A stretch of DNA of 64,000 nucleotides. Origin: Candidatus Latescibacterota bacterium (GTDB lineage: Bacteria; Latescibacterota; UBA2968). The stretch lies in contig JAJEDY010000049.1 in NCBI GenBank assembly GCA_022821275.1, forward strand, positions 1 to 64,000, given 5' to 3'. Both the position numbers and the translations under genes were made by a program. Of the stretch, positions 26,443-36,017 are shown piece by piece. How positions within the stretch are numbered: the first letter of the stretch is position 1; each line of letters begins with the position of its first letter. The notes under the pieces are model-generated. The model saw only the letters and a program-made list of their open reading frames with translations, had not been told where the DNA came from and searched no databases.

Positions 26443-27582
26443 TTACTCGAGTTTTGACCAGTTGTTGAGGATGAGTGAGAGGCCCTTGAGTACGCGTTGC
26501 ATATCGCGTTCTGACGTGTGGCCCATAGCTGCAATGCGGAAGGCTTTGTCTCTGGTGTCGCCATAGCCTGGGGCGAGTTGTACATTGAGCAATTTTTTTG
26601 CGCGATCGACGAAATCGGAACCCGAAATGTGGTCCGGTAAGAGGATGGCACTTACGGTCAGGCTCTCATATCCCGGTTTGGCCATGAGGCTCAGACTGTG
26701 TTTTTTTGCCCATTCGCGTTGCATGTGGACGAGGCTCTGGTGGCGTTTGAAGCGCTGGTCGCCTTCTCGTTTCATTTCTTCGAGACGCGCATTCAGGCAT
26801 TGTAAGGTCAGGTCGGCTACGGTCATCGGGGTTTGGGCTGTTTCTGCGCGCGTTCTCCATTCGATCAAGTCGAGGACATAACCGCGGTTTGGTACGGTTG
26901 CTGCAATGTCAAATGCGCGGTCTGATACGATCATGACAGAGCCGATGGTGGGGCACGCAAAGTCTTTTTGCAGGCTCCAGAGATAGTAGTCGGGGCGCAG
27001 GGTCTCTATCGGCGTGTCCGATGCGCCTGCAATGCTGACTGCGTCGATGGCAATCAGGGTTTTGGGGGATGTGTTGCGGACGGTGTCACACATTTCCTGT
27101 ACGGGCAGCATAACGCCAGTGGATGTTTCGTTGTGGGTCAAAAGGGCAAGGTCGTAGTTTTTGGCAATGGCATTAGACCATGTCCGAGCGCAGATGCCGT
27201 CGCCCCAGTCGGCTTTTAAGATGTCGATGCTGCGCCCGTGACTTGTAAAGACCTGTGCCCATTTTTTTGAAAAAGCACCGATGTCCATGCCCAGTGTCGC
27301 ACTATTGCTGGGCGTATTGGTGACGATCATTTCCCAGTTGTAGCTGCCGGTGTGGCCGAAGATGAGCGGGGTAAATCCGCGCGGAATTTGAAAGACCTCG
27401 CGTAGCAAATCCACGGTTTTTTGATAGCAGGCTTGGAATGCAGCGGATCGGTGAGAATAGGTCGCTTGATAGGTTTGCAAAACTCGGCGAACTGCTGGGG
27501 TGAGCCTGTGCGGGCCTGGTACCCAGAGGGCAAGCTCTGGCAGGCGCAGATTGGCTATTTCTCGGGCAAGGACTGACGACAA
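26443..27582 (-). CDS. Class V aminotransferase (alanine-glyoxylate/serine-pyruvate type)
   Basis: 379 residues from TTG 27582, which has GGAG eight bases upstream. The frame stays open into the tRNA gene, but that extension is only translated tRNA. LWVPGPHRLTP at the N-terminus, LLTHNETSTGVMLPV, and the PLP lysine in WSLQKDFACP fit the family. It likely exchanges amino groups between glycine/serine/alanine and glyoxylate or pyruvate. Confidence 0.85.
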   Translation of the reverse strand: MSSVLAREIANLRLPELALWVPGPHRLTPAVRRVLQTYQATYSHRSAAFQACYQKTVDLLREVFQIPRGFTPLIFGHTGSYNWEMIVTNTPSNSATLGMDIGAFSKKWAQVFTSHGRSIDILKADWGDGICARTWSNAIAKNYDLALLTHNETSTGVMLPVQEMCDTVRNTSPKTLIAIDAVSIAGASDTPIETLRPDYYLWSLQKDFACPTIGSVMIVSDRAFDIAATVPNRGYVLDLIEWRTRAETAQTPMTVADLTLQCLNARLEEMKREGDQRFKRHQSLVHMQREWAKKHSLSLMAKPGYESLTVSAILLPDHISGSDFVDRAKKLLNVQLAPGYGDTRDKAFRIAAMGHTSERDMQRVLKGLSLILNNWSKLE

Positions 27583-27597
27583 GCGGTTTGCTCCACA

Positions 27598-27622
27598 AAA
27601 AAAACCCGTTAATTTAACGGGT
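27598..27622 (-). terminator. Terminator of the tRNA-Gly transcript
   Basis: AACCCGTTAA / TTAACGGGTT hairpin, followed on the minus strand by a run of eight T. It separates the tRNA from the aminotransferase TTG start. Confidence 0.8.
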
Positions 27623-27630
27623 TGGATTAA

Positions 27631-27707
27631 TGGAGCGGGAAACGGGATTCGAACCCGCGACCTTCTGCATGGCAAGCAGATGCTCTAGCCAGCTGAGCTA
27701 TTCCCGC
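27631..27707 (-). tRNA. tRNA-Gly (anticodon GCC)
   Basis: Cloverleaf: acceptor GCGGGAA / TTCCCGC, D arm GCTC / GAGC, anticodon stem TCTGC / GCAGA around TTGCCAT, T loop TTCGAAT. CCA is encoded (27631-27633). Confidence 0.95.
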
Positions 27708-27724
27708 TCATTATGAGGAACCAA

Positions 27725-27753
27725 AAATTACAAAAAGGATCATGGCTTGTCAA
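27725..27753 (-). promoter_or_regulatory. Promoter of tRNA-Gly
   Basis: On the minus strand TTGACA (27753-27748), 17-nt spacer, TAATTT (27730-27725), 18 nt before the tRNA 5' end. Confidence 0.6.
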
Positions 27754-27830
27754 GGTCAATTTTGCCTTTGTTGGTAAAGGGGCTGTTCTTTATTTTTACG
27801 CGAAACAAATAAATGCAAAGGAGTATGGTG

Positions 27831-29909
27831 GTGAGTGAGGAGGCATACACGCTTGCAATAGATATCGGCGGTACGTTTACAGATGTTGTGTTGAGAGAAC
27901 TCGCTTCGGGTGTTTTATCTGTGGCGAAGGTGTTGACGCAGTCTCCAGATCCTTCGGTCAGTGTGCTGGAAGGCGTGAAAGAGGTGCTCGATGGGGTGTC
28001 GCCCGGCGCGATTTCCCGGGCGGTTCACGGCACGACGCTGGTGACGAATGCTCTGATTGAGCGCAGGGGGGCTAAGACCGGGCTGATTGCGACAGCGGGG
28101 TTTCGAGATGCGCTGGAAATTGGGCGGGAGGGGCGTTACGATATCTACGATTTATTTTTGAAATTGCCCGAACCGCTCGTTGAGAGGCGGTTGCGCGTTG
28201 AGGTGCGGGAGCGGCTGTACGCGCGTGGCGAGGTGATGACGCCATTAAATGAGGATGATGTGGTTAAAGCCTGCGAGGTGTTGCGCGAAAGCGAGGTGGA
28301 TGCAGTCGCCATTGCATTTTTGCACGCTTATGTCAATCCCGATCACGAACGCCGGGCTGAGGAAATTGTGCGTTCTCTTATGCCCGATGTAGGCATTTCG
28401 GTTTCGCACAGAGTTGCCGCCGAACTTCGAGAATTTGAGCGCACTTCCACGACTGTGGCAAATGCTTATGTGCAGCCTATGGTGGAAAAATATCTCGCGC
28501 GTTTGGAGGATGGATTGAAGGCACTGGGGATTTTGGCACCGCTGCATATTATGCTGTCAAACGGTGGATCGTGTTCTGCACAGACCGCGGTGCGTTTTCC
28601 CGTGCGTCTCGTGGAATCCGGTCCATGCGGCGGTGCGCTTGCCGCGGCGCATTATGGCAATCGGTCGGGGTATCGGCAAATTCTCGCGTTTGATATGGGG
28701 GGCACGACGGCAAAGGCCATTTTGAGTGAAAATGGATCGTTTCCAATTACGACCGAATCAGAGGTCGCACGGGTTTATCGCTTCAAGCGCGGCAGCGGGT
28801 TGCCCTTGCTCGTGCCCGTGCTCGATATGATCGAGATAGGAGCAGGTGGAGGCAGTATCGCGCATGCGAGTGAATTGGGTTTGCCCACGGTGGGACCGCA
28901 AAGTGCGGGGGCAGATCCCGGTCCGGCCTGTTATGCGCGCGGTGGACAGTTGCCTACGGTGACGGATGCCGATCTCTTGTTGGGCTATTTGAATGCCGGG
29001 TATTTTTTGGGCGGACAGATGGATCTGGATGTAGATCGCGCTGCGGATGCAGTTGATGAATTTGCGCGATTTACCGGGCTGGATCGCGTGCGTGCCGCAC
29101 AGGGGATTCACGATTTGGTGAATGAAAATATGGCCAATGCCGCGCGGGTTCACGCTGCGGAGCGCGGGATCGATTTGAATGGGTACGCACTTGTCGCAAC
29201 GGGTGGGGCTGGGCCTGTACACGCATGCGGGGTTGCGATGCGATTGGGGATTGATCGGGTGATTGTGCCGCCGGCTGCAGGTGTTGGGTCTGCTTTTGGT
29301 TTGATGCTCGCGCCCATTGCTTTTGATTATGTGCGGAGTTTTGTGTCGCGGATTGCCGCGCTGGACCGCGAGGTTGTCAATAAGCTCTATGGTGAGATGG
29401 AAGACGAGGGCCGCGCACTCGTGCGCGAGGCAGGGATCGATGATTCTGAGATTCGCGTGGTGCGCACGGCAGATATGCGATATGTGGGGCAGGGGCACGA
29501 GATAAGCGTTCCAGTGCCTTTGGGAGAATTTACTGAAAGTTCCGATGGCGCGCTCCAAGCGGCTTTTGATGCGTCGTACAAAAAATTATACGGACGTCTG
29601 TGCGATGGGGTTCCCGTTGAGGCCATTCATTGGCGCGTGACGGTTTCGGGACCAGAGCCGGAGATTTGCGATGTTGGAACCATTGTGGGGGACGCTGGCG
29701 ATCAGGTGTCTGAGGGACAACGCGATGTTCTCTTTGAAGAAGGGAAATACGGGACTGAGGTTTACCGGCGAGATAAACTCGGAAGAGGGGTTGTTTTGAA
29801 AGGCCCCGCTATTGTCGAGGAAGTTGAATCCACGACGGTATTGCCGCCCGGATGGGTGTTGCATGTCGATGATACGGATAATCTGATTCTCATCAAGGAG
29901 GATGCATGA
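27831..29909 (+). CDS. hyuA: Hydantoinase/oxoprolinase subunit A (HyuA-like)
   Basis: 692 residues from GTG 27831, 7 nt after AAAGGAG; GTG 27828, ATG 27825 and ATG 27813 are in frame but badly spaced. N-terminal TLAIDIGGTFTDVV is the phosphate-binding ASKHA motif; AFDMGGTTAKA and ATGGAGPVHA are the other signature segments. With HyuB it opens hydantoin-like or 5-oxoproline rings with ATP. The downstream subunit B overlaps by 4 nt. Confidence 0.92.
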   Translation: MSEEAYTLAIDIGGTFTDVVLRELASGVLSVAKVLTQSPDPSVSVLEGVKEVLDGVSPGAISRAVHGTTLVTNALIERRGAKTGLIATAGFRDALEIGREGRYDIYDLFLKLPEPLVERRLRVEVRERLYARGEVMTPLNEDDVVKACEVLRESEVDAVAIAFLHAYVNPDHERRAEEIVRSLMPDVGISVSHRVAAELREFERTSTTVANAYVQPMVEKYLARLEDGLKALGILAPLHIMLSNGGSCSAQTAVRFPVRLVESGPCGGALAAAHYGNRSGYRQILAFDMGGTTAKAILSENGSFPITTESEVARVYRFKRGSGLPLLVPVLDMIEIGAGGGSIAHASELGLPTVGPQSAGADPGPACYARGGQLPTVTDADLLLGYLNAGYFLGGQMDLDVDRAADAVDEFARFTGLDRVRAAQGIHDLVNENMANAARVHAAERGIDLNGYALVATGGAGPVHACGVAMRLGIDRVIVPPAAGVGSAFGLMLAPIAFDYVRSFVSRIAALDREVVNKLYGEMEDEGRALVREAGIDDSEIRVVRTADMRYVGQGHEISVPVPLGEFTESSDGALQAAFDASYKKLYGRLCDGVPVEAIHWRVTVSGPEPEICDVGTIVGDAGDQVSEGQRDVLFEEGKYGTEVYRRDKLGRGVVLKGPAIVEEVESTTVLPPGWVLHVDDTDNLILIKEDA

Positions 29910-31600
29910 AGGCTCGCACAATTGATGCTGTGGAATTAGAAGTTTTGTGGAATCGCCTTATTTCTATTGTGAATGAGCAAGCGGCGGCATTGATGCACGC
30001 TTCTTTTACAACGGTGGTGCGCGAAGCTGGCGATCTGTCTGCGGGGGTGTTTGACCGCGCGGGCAATATGCTGGCGCAAGCCGTGACGGGGACGCCGGGG
30101 CATATCAATACGATGGCGAATTGCGTGCGGCATTTTGTGAAGGCGTATCCGATTGACACGCTGAAACCCGGCGATAGTTTGCTCACCAACGATCCGTGGC
30201 TGGGATCGGGGCATTTGCACGATATTACGGTTGTTACGCCCGTTTTTTATCGGGACCGGGGGGTGGGGTGGTTTGCCAATACCTGCCATGCAATGGATAT
30301 TGGCGGTCGCACGCTGGGAGCCGGTGCGCGTCAGGTGTATGAAGAGGGCCTGAATATCCCGATTATGAAATTGTTTAGCGACGGGGAGATCAATCGCGAT
30401 TTGATCGCTATTGTACGGGCAAATGTGCGCGAGCCTGATCAGGTCGTCGGCGATTTGTACGCGCAGCAGGCGGGGAATGATGTGGGAGCTGTCAAGTTGC
30501 TTCAGGCGCTGGAACATTACGATCTTGCGGATATCGAAGGATTATCGACGATGATTTTGGACCGGTCAGAAGCGGCGACCCGAGAGGCGATTTCGGAGAT
30601 TGCAAATGGCGCTTATGAGGATGAGGTAAAACTCGATGGATACGACAAGCCGCTGGTTATTCGCGCGAAAGTTATTGTCGAAGATCGCAGTTTGATTGTC
30701 GATTATACGGGCACGTCGCCACAGGTGGATCGCGGGATCAATGTGGTGTATAATTACACGCATGCCTATACGACTTATCCCCTGAAATGCGCCATTAGTC
30801 CGCATATTCCCAATAATGAAGGGAGTTTTCGTCCCATTACAGTTACGGCACCCGAGGGATGTATCTTAAACGCGCAATTCCCATGTGCTGTGGGCGCGCG
30901 GCACCTGGTTGGGCATTTTCTTTCGCAACCGCTGTTTGGGGCGCTTTCTCAGGCGATTCCCGATCGCGTGATTGCCGATGGATCAGCTGGGCTTTGGAAT
31001 ACGCAGTTAGAGGGGATAGGTCGCACGGGTGAACGCTTTGCGTATATCTTTTTTTCCGCGGGTGGTATGGGCGCGCGTCCCGGCGATGATGGGATTTCGG
31101 CGACGGCTTTTCCCAGTGGGATTAAGGGCGTGCCCGCCGAAGCGATTGAGTCCGTGTCGCCGGTGATTATGCACAGGCGCGCGTTGATTCCCGATTCTGG
31201 CGGTGCGGGTACTTTTCGAGGTGGCCTGGGGCAGGAGATGGTGTTGTCTGTTGACTCTGATTATCCCGCGCTGCATTCGTGTATGTACGATCGCACGCGC
31301 TATGCACCGCGCGGTTTTTTGGGGGGGCGCGATGGCAGGTGCGGCGAACTTTTTTTGTCGGATGGTACTGTTCTGCCGCCAAAGGGGCGCTATGATCTCC
31401 AACCCGGGCAGTCGGTGACATTGCGTATTCCGGGCGGAGGAGGCTATGGGGCGCCTTTTGAACGCGATCCCCAAAGGGTGCTGGAAGATGTCGTACAGGA
31501 ACGGCTATCGATAGAGGCTGCGCGAGATTCGTATGGCGTGGTGATCACGGCTGGGCTCGAGGTAGATGTTGAGGAGACCGCTGTTTTGAGGGGAAAATGA
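29906..31600 (+). CDS. hyuB: Hydantoinase/oxoprolinase subunit B (HyuB-like)
   Basis: 564 residues with ATGA overlap to subunit A. LEVLWNRLISIVNEQ, TNDPWLGSGHLHDITVV and the metal-site histidines (CHAMDIGG) are diagnostic, as is the glycine-rich end RIPGGGGYGAPFERDP. Works with HyuA in ATP-dependent ring opening. The ABC exporter gene begins on the next base. Confidence 0.92.
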   Translation: MKARTIDAVELEVLWNRLISIVNEQAAALMHASFTTVVREAGDLSAGVFDRAGNMLAQAVTGTPGHINTMANCVRHFVKAYPIDTLKPGDSLLTNDPWLGSGHLHDITVVTPVFYRDRGVGWFANTCHAMDIGGRTLGAGARQVYEEGLNIPIMKLFSDGEINRDLIAIVRANVREPDQVVGDLYAQQAGNDVGAVKLLQALEHYDLADIEGLSTMILDRSEAATREAISEIANGAYEDEVKLDGYDKPLVIRAKVIVEDRSLIVDYTGTSPQVDRGINVVYNYTHAYTTYPLKCAISPHIPNNEGSFRPITVTAPEGCILNAQFPCAVGARHLVGHFLSQPLFGALSQAIPDRVIADGSAGLWNTQLEGIGRTGERFAYIFFSAGGMGARPGDDGISATAFPSGIKGVPAEAIESVSPVIMHRRALIPDSGGAGTFRGGLGQEMVLSVDSDYPALHSCMYDRTRYAPRGFLGGRDGRCGELFLSDGTVLPPKGRYDLQPGQSVTLRIPGGGGYGAPFERDPQRVLEDVVQERLSIEAARDSYGVVITAGLEVDVEETAVLRGK

Positions 31601-33391
31601 ATGGATAAAAAAAATAACCAGACATATTCTCCCGTGGCATTGTGGCTGGCGTGGAAGCGCATTTTTGCTTTTGCCCGGCCATACCTGTTTCGGCTCGTTC
31701 TGGGGCTGGTATTTACCGCATTTTCCACAGGTGTGTGGTTGCTGATTCCACTGGGCTTGCGGTCGCTATTGGATTCTGTGTTTGAGCAGGGGGATAGACA
31801 CCAGTTGGATTTGCTGGCGCTTGGCATGCTGGTGCTTTTTGCGCTTCAGGCACTTTTGCATGTGGGCAGCCATTACTGGATTTCCTGGGTGGGTGAGCGC
31901 GTGGTGACGGACCTGCGCAAGAAGGTTTACGCGCATTTGCACCTTTTGGGGCTTCGCTTTTATACCGATCACAGGTTGGGCGAACTCATGTCGCGGTTGA
32001 CCAATGATGTGGGGGCTATTAGAAATGCCGCGACGGGTGCTGTTTCACAGATTTTGATGACGGGGATTATGACTGTTGGCTCTGTGGGGGCTATGGTTGT
32101 GCTCAATTGGCGATTGAGTCTGGTGGTGTTTGCCGCTGTGCCGATTGCCGCTGTTGGAGCGCGCTATTTTGGACAGCGCATCCGCGAGTTGTCTCGCACG
32201 GTGCAGGATCGGTTGGGCGATACGACTGCGATTGCCGAAGAAGCGCTGTCGGCTGTGCGGGTTGTCAAGGCGTTCGCACGCGAAGTTTTTGAGGTGAATC
32301 GGTTTGGCGAGGCAAACGAAGATTTGTTTCGCACGTCGCGCTATCGCGTGATTATGGAAGCGGTTTTTTCGGCTTGTATCGCATTTCTTTTTATGCTGGC
32401 GCTGGTGGTGATTTTCTGGTACGGAGGTACAGAGGTGCTGGCCGGGCGCTTGTCGGCGGGCGATCTGGTGGCGTTTATTTTTTACGCGATGAATATTGCC
32501 CGATCTGTGATGGGGATTTCGCGTCTTTATGCATCCTTAAATTCTGCTGTGGGCGCGTCAGAACACATTTTTGAGTTGCTGGAGACGCGACCGGAGATTG
32601 CCGATGGCGAGGGCGCATTTCCGATTGCGGATGTTCACGGTGCCGTGGCATTTGAAAATGTGTGGTTTGGATACCAGTCTGACCGCCCGGTGGTCAAAGG
32701 GATTTCGTTTGAAATCCTGCCCGGGCAGACGATAGCACTTGTGGGGGCGAGCGGCGCGGGCAAGACGACGCTGATGAATCTGATTCCGAGGTTTTACGAT
32801 GCGACCTCTGGCGTTGTGCGCGTGGATGGTGTGGATGTGCGCGATGTGCAGATTGTATCGCTGCGCGAACAGATCGCGCTGGTATCACAGGATGTGGATT
32901 TGTTCGGTACTTCCATTGGCGAAAATATCCGATACGGGCGATTGGATGCGACGGATGATGAGGTCGAACAGGCAGCCCGAGATGCGAATGCCCACGATTT
33001 TATTGTGGAATTGCCGGATGGGTACGGCGCGCTGGTTGGGGAAAAGGGCGTGAAATTGAGCGGGGGACAGCGGCAGAGGGTTGCGATTGCGCGTGCCCTG
33101 TTGAGAGACGCGCGCATTTTGTTGCTGGATGAGGCCACTTCATCGCTGGATTCGGCTTCTGAGGTACAGGTGCAACAGGCTTTGGAAAGGTTGATGGCGG
33201 GACGCACGACGTTTATTATTGCGCATCGGTTGTCAACAGTGCAACATGCGGATTGCATTCTGGTGCTGGACCAGGGTGAGATCGCGCAGCGCGGGACACA
33301 TGAGGCGTTGTTTGCCAGAGGCGGACTTTATCGCGAGTTGTGCGATTTGCAATTTCGGAATATGGAAAGTAAAAAGAACGAGGTTATTTGA
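31601..33391 (+). CDS. ABC exporter, fused membrane and ATPase domains (MsbA-like)
   Basis: 596 residues: six-helix domain (about 30-320) with TDHRLGELMSRLTNDV, then an ATPase with Walker A GASGAGKTT, signature LSGGQRQR, Walker B ILLLDEATSSLD and H-loop IIAHRLSTV. It works as a homodimer or with another half. Family members export lipids, peptides or drugs. It directly follows hyuB with no gap, so it is part of that operon, which is uncommon. Its 3' end overlaps the convergent kinase gene by 8 nt. Confidence 0.9.
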   Translation: MDKKNNQTYSPVALWLAWKRIFAFARPYLFRLVLGLVFTAFSTGVWLLIPLGLRSLLDSVFEQGDRHQLDLLALGMLVLFALQALLHVGSHYWISWVGERVVTDLRKKVYAHLHLLGLRFYTDHRLGELMSRLTNDVGAIRNAATGAVSQILMTGIMTVGSVGAMVVLNWRLSLVVFAAVPIAAVGARYFGQRIRELSRTVQDRLGDTTAIAEEALSAVRVVKAFAREVFEVNRFGEANEDLFRTSRYRVIMEAVFSACIAFLFMLALVVIFWYGGTEVLAGRLSAGDLVAFIFYAMNIARSVMGISRLYASLNSAVGASEHIFELLETRPEIADGEGAFPIADVHGAVAFENVWFGYQSDRPVVKGISFEILPGQTIALVGASGAGKTTLMNLIPRFYDATSGVVRVDGVDVRDVQIVSLREQIALVSQDVDLFGTSIGENIRYGRLDATDDEVEQAARDANAHDFIVELPDGYGALVGEKGVKLSGGQRQRVAIARALLRDARILLLDEATSSLDSASEVQVQQALERLMAGRTTFIIAHRLSTVQHADCILVLDQGEIAQRGTHEALFARGGLYRELCDLQFRNMESKKNEVI

Positions 33392-34931
33392 CCGTTGTCA
33401 TCTGGATCTGGTCAATCTGCTGGTGGAGGTCTTGCACTGCCGGATAAATTTGTTTGTGTACGCGGTTGTAAATCGTGTTGTAGTGCGCGACCTGATCGGG
33501 TATGGGGTGAATGGTCTGCATGGGGATGTCGAGCGTGTTCAGGGCATCGGCGACATCTGTGTAAATACCTGTGCCCAATCCCGCAAGTACTGCCGCGCCC
33601 AGAGCCGTTGCTTCATCCATTTCGGCCAGGACGATGGGCTGGTCGAGAACGGTGGCTTTGATTTGCATGAGGAGTCGATTGCGTATGCCGCCGCCGATTG
33701 CGACAACATTTTTTGTTTTGGGCACGCCGGGATGCGTTTTGGACGCGTCGATAATATGGCGCATTTCCAGAGATAGACCTTCGAGGATTGCGCGAAAGAG
33801 CGTGCCGCGATTGACATCGGGTGTCAGGCCAATAAATGTCCCACGCGCTATGGCTTCTGCATGGGGTGGGTTGGTAAAGCGCAGTTGCGGGAGAAAGCCA
33901 ACGCCCAGGCTACCGGGGGGCGATTCGCTCGCTTCGGAAATTAAGGTGGTATAGTCCGCGCCTTCGCCAAATAAGCTGCGGAACCACTCGATGCTCGCAC
34001 CGCTTGTGAATAATCCGCCGAGGAAGTAATATTGGTCGGGCGCAACATGTGCGCCTATGGTGAAGTTCTGGCGACCTATTTGCGGGTCTGTAAGCGGCTG
34101 AGAAATGGGCAGGCACATGGCTTCTGCGGTGCCCAGAGAATTGAGCATTGTTCCCGGTTCTGTAACGCCAACGGCAAGTGCGCCGCAAATATGGTCGTGT
34201 CCCCCAGCGCATATTCGCGTGTGCAAGGGCAGGCCGGTTTCGCGTGCGATGTCGGGAAGGATGGGACCCAGGTTTGTTCCAGCAGTGCAAAGTGGCGCGA
34301 AGAGATTTGGAGAAAGATGGAGTTCACTGAGGAGATCGTTTGCCCATTGCCGCCTGTGGAGGTCAAAGGCAAGGGTACGCGAGGCGAGGGAATAGTCGGT
34401 GGCGGGTATGCCCGATAGTCGGAAAGCAATATAATCGGCAGTATTGAGCCAGATGGCGGTTCGCGCAAAGGCTTCGGGATGATGTTCGCGTATCCAGAGG
34501 ATTTTGCACAGGCCAGAAATGGGTTGCAGTGGAAGCCCGGTAAGCGAGAAAAGTTCGTCGCGGTCAAAGGATTTTTGCAGTTGTTCGCATTGCGGGCGGG
34601 TGCGCTGGTCAAACCAGGCAATTGCATGGCCGGTTGGGTTTCCTCGTTTGTCGATTGGGACGCCTGTTTCTCCAATGCTCGCGGTGGCTATGCCGGTGAT
34701 GTTGGCGGGGGTGTCGATTTGTGCGACAGCCTTTTTTAAGACGCTACACACGGTTTCCCAGAGTTCTTCTGGTTTGTAATACGCCCATTCTATCTGTGGA
34801 TGGTGTGTGGGCGTTTTTGTCTGGGCGCGGGCGATTTCGCGACCTCGAGGGTCGAAGATCAGGGCTTTGATGTTGGTGGTTCCAACATCGATGCCGATGA
34901 GTAAAGGGTCGGAGGATGTTTTTGTGTTCAT
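33384..34931 (-). CDS. FGGY-family carbohydrate kinase
   Basis: 515 residues. IGIDVGTTNIKALIFD, the catalytic aspartate in AIAWFDQRT, CAGGHDHICGAL and AIGGGIRNRLLMQI mark the xylulokinase/gluconokinase-like fold. It phosphorylates a sugar or sugar acid; which one is unclear. Divergent from a GarR-like reductase gene; the shared region holds a promoter with a perfect palindrome (34978-34993), so it is probably repressed or activated by a sugar-responsive regulator. No regulator gene is adjacent. Confidence 0.9.
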   Translation of the reverse strand: MNTKTSSDPLLIGIDVGTTNIKALIFDPRGREIARAQTKTPTHHPQIEWAYYKPEELWETVCSVLKKAVAQIDTPANITGIATASIGETGVPIDKRGNPTGHAIAWFDQRTRPQCEQLQKSFDRDELFSLTGLPLQPISGLCKILWIREHHPEAFARTAIWLNTADYIAFRLSGIPATDYSLASRTLAFDLHRRQWANDLLSELHLSPNLFAPLCTAGTNLGPILPDIARETGLPLHTRICAGGHDHICGALAVGVTEPGTMLNSLGTAEAMCLPISQPLTDPQIGRQNFTIGAHVAPDQYYFLGGLFTSGASIEWFRSLFGEGADYTTLISEASESPPGSLGVGFLPQLRFTNPPHAEAIARGTFIGLTPDVNRGTLFRAILEGLSLEMRHIIDASKTHPGVPKTKNVVAIGGGIRNRLLMQIKATVLDQPIVLAEMDEATALGAAVLAGLGTGIYTDVADALNTLDIPMQTIHPIPDQVAHYNTIYNRVHKQIYPAVQDLHQQIDQIQMTTVK

Positions 34932-34972
34932 GGTTGGCTCTTTTTTCTATTGATAGGGTGAGTTGACGTTAT

Positions 34973-34999
34973 ATTATACTGAAGCATTTCAGTTGTCAA
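34973..34999 (-). promoter_or_regulatory. Promoter with operator-like palindrome, FGGY kinase
   Basis: Minus strand: TTGACA (34999-34994), 15-nt spacer, TATAAT (34978-34973). The spacer is filled by ACTGAA-GCAT-TTCAGT (34978-34993), a perfect 6-4-6 inverted repeat. A protein bound there would block polymerase. The short spacer suggests a regulated promoter. The divergent reductase ATG is at 35037. Confidence 0.65.
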
Positions 35000-35036
35000 A
35001 GACAAATAGATGGTTTACCAGAGGAGGAGTGGTGAG

Positions 35037-35936
35037 ATGGACAAAATTGGATTTGTCGGTTTGGGGATTATGGGCAAGCCTATGTGCCACAATCTATTGA
35101 AGGCCGGTTTTGATGTGGTATTTTATGCGCGGCGAGATGAGGTTGTGGCAGAGATGGAGGGGGCAGGGGCGACTTTTGTGCCTTCGTCACAGGCGGTGGG
35201 CGAGGCAGCGGATATTATTATTACGATTGTGACGGCTGATCCCGAGGTGCGCGAGGTCATTTTGGGCGATGAGGGCGTTTTGGCCGGGGCATCCGAAGGC
35301 GACCTCATTGTGGATATGAGCACGATTTCGCCGTTGACGATTCAAGATGTGGCAGAACAGGCATTGCAAAAAGGGGTTCGCGTGATGGATGCGCCGGTGA
35401 GTGGCGGCGATATTGGGGCGATTAACGGCACGCTGACCATTATTGCGGGCGGGGCAAAGGCCGATTTTGATCGCTGTGAGGGGATTTTTGACGCGATGGG
35501 CAATAGCGAGAATGTTTTTCATGTGGGTGATGTTGGCGTGGGGCAAACGGTTAAAATTGTCAATCAGTTGCTCGGCGGTATTACGATGGCTGCGATTGCA
35601 GAGGGTCTTACCCTCGGCGTTAAAGCGGGTGCTGATCCCGAGGTGATGCGGCAGGTGATTAGCGTGAGTTCGGGCGATTCATCGGCTTTTCAGGCGCGCG
35701 TTGCGGATTTTGTGTTTAAGGACGAGTACGCGCCGGGTTTTATGCTCGATTTGATGAAGAAGGATATCGGTATTGGCGTGGAGATGGCGCGCGCGATGAA
35801 TGTGCCCGTGCCTCTGGGAGCGGTGGCTTATCAAATGTATGCTGCCGCCAGCAGTCTGGGTGCTGGCGCACTCGATTTTTCAGCCGTGACAAAGACTATT
35901 GAGACCCTGTCTGGTATCAAGATCAGCGATGCGTAA
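35037..35936 (+). CDS. 2-hydroxy-3-oxopropionate reductase-like (beta-hydroxyacid dehydrogenase family)
   Basis: 299 residues from ATG 35037 with GAGGAGGAG upstream. IGFVGLGIMGKPM is the NAD(P) site, DAPVSGG the substrate loop, and the lysine in VGQTVKIVNQ the catalytic residue. The family reduces tartronate semialdehyde or oxidises 3-hydroxyisobutyrate. Paired divergently with an FGGY kinase, it fits a sugar-acid route ending in glycerate. Confidence 0.9.
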   Translation: MDKIGFVGLGIMGKPMCHNLLKAGFDVVFYARRDEVVAEMEGAGATFVPSSQAVGEAADIIITIVTADPEVREVILGDEGVLAGASEGDLIVDMSTISPLTIQDVAEQALQKGVRVMDAPVSGGDIGAINGTLTIIAGGAKADFDRCEGIFDAMGNSENVFHVGDVGVGQTVKIVNQLLGGITMAAIAEGLTLGVKAGADPEVMRQVISVSSGDSSAFQARVADFVFKDEYAPGFMLDLMKKDIGIGVEMARAMNVPVPLGAVAYQMYAAASSLGAGALDFSAVTKTIETLSGIKISDA

Positions 35937-36017
35937 TTAAAGACTGGACAGGGGGCGCGGTCTGCATTATTTTTTTAGATGATCAGGGTTACAATTTTAT
36001 TATTACAGGAGGAATAA

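Noticed and set aside
27583-27675. N-terminal extension of the class V aminotransferase frame
   Set aside because: It is translated tRNA-Gly sequence and terminator; TTG 27582 with GGAG is the better start.
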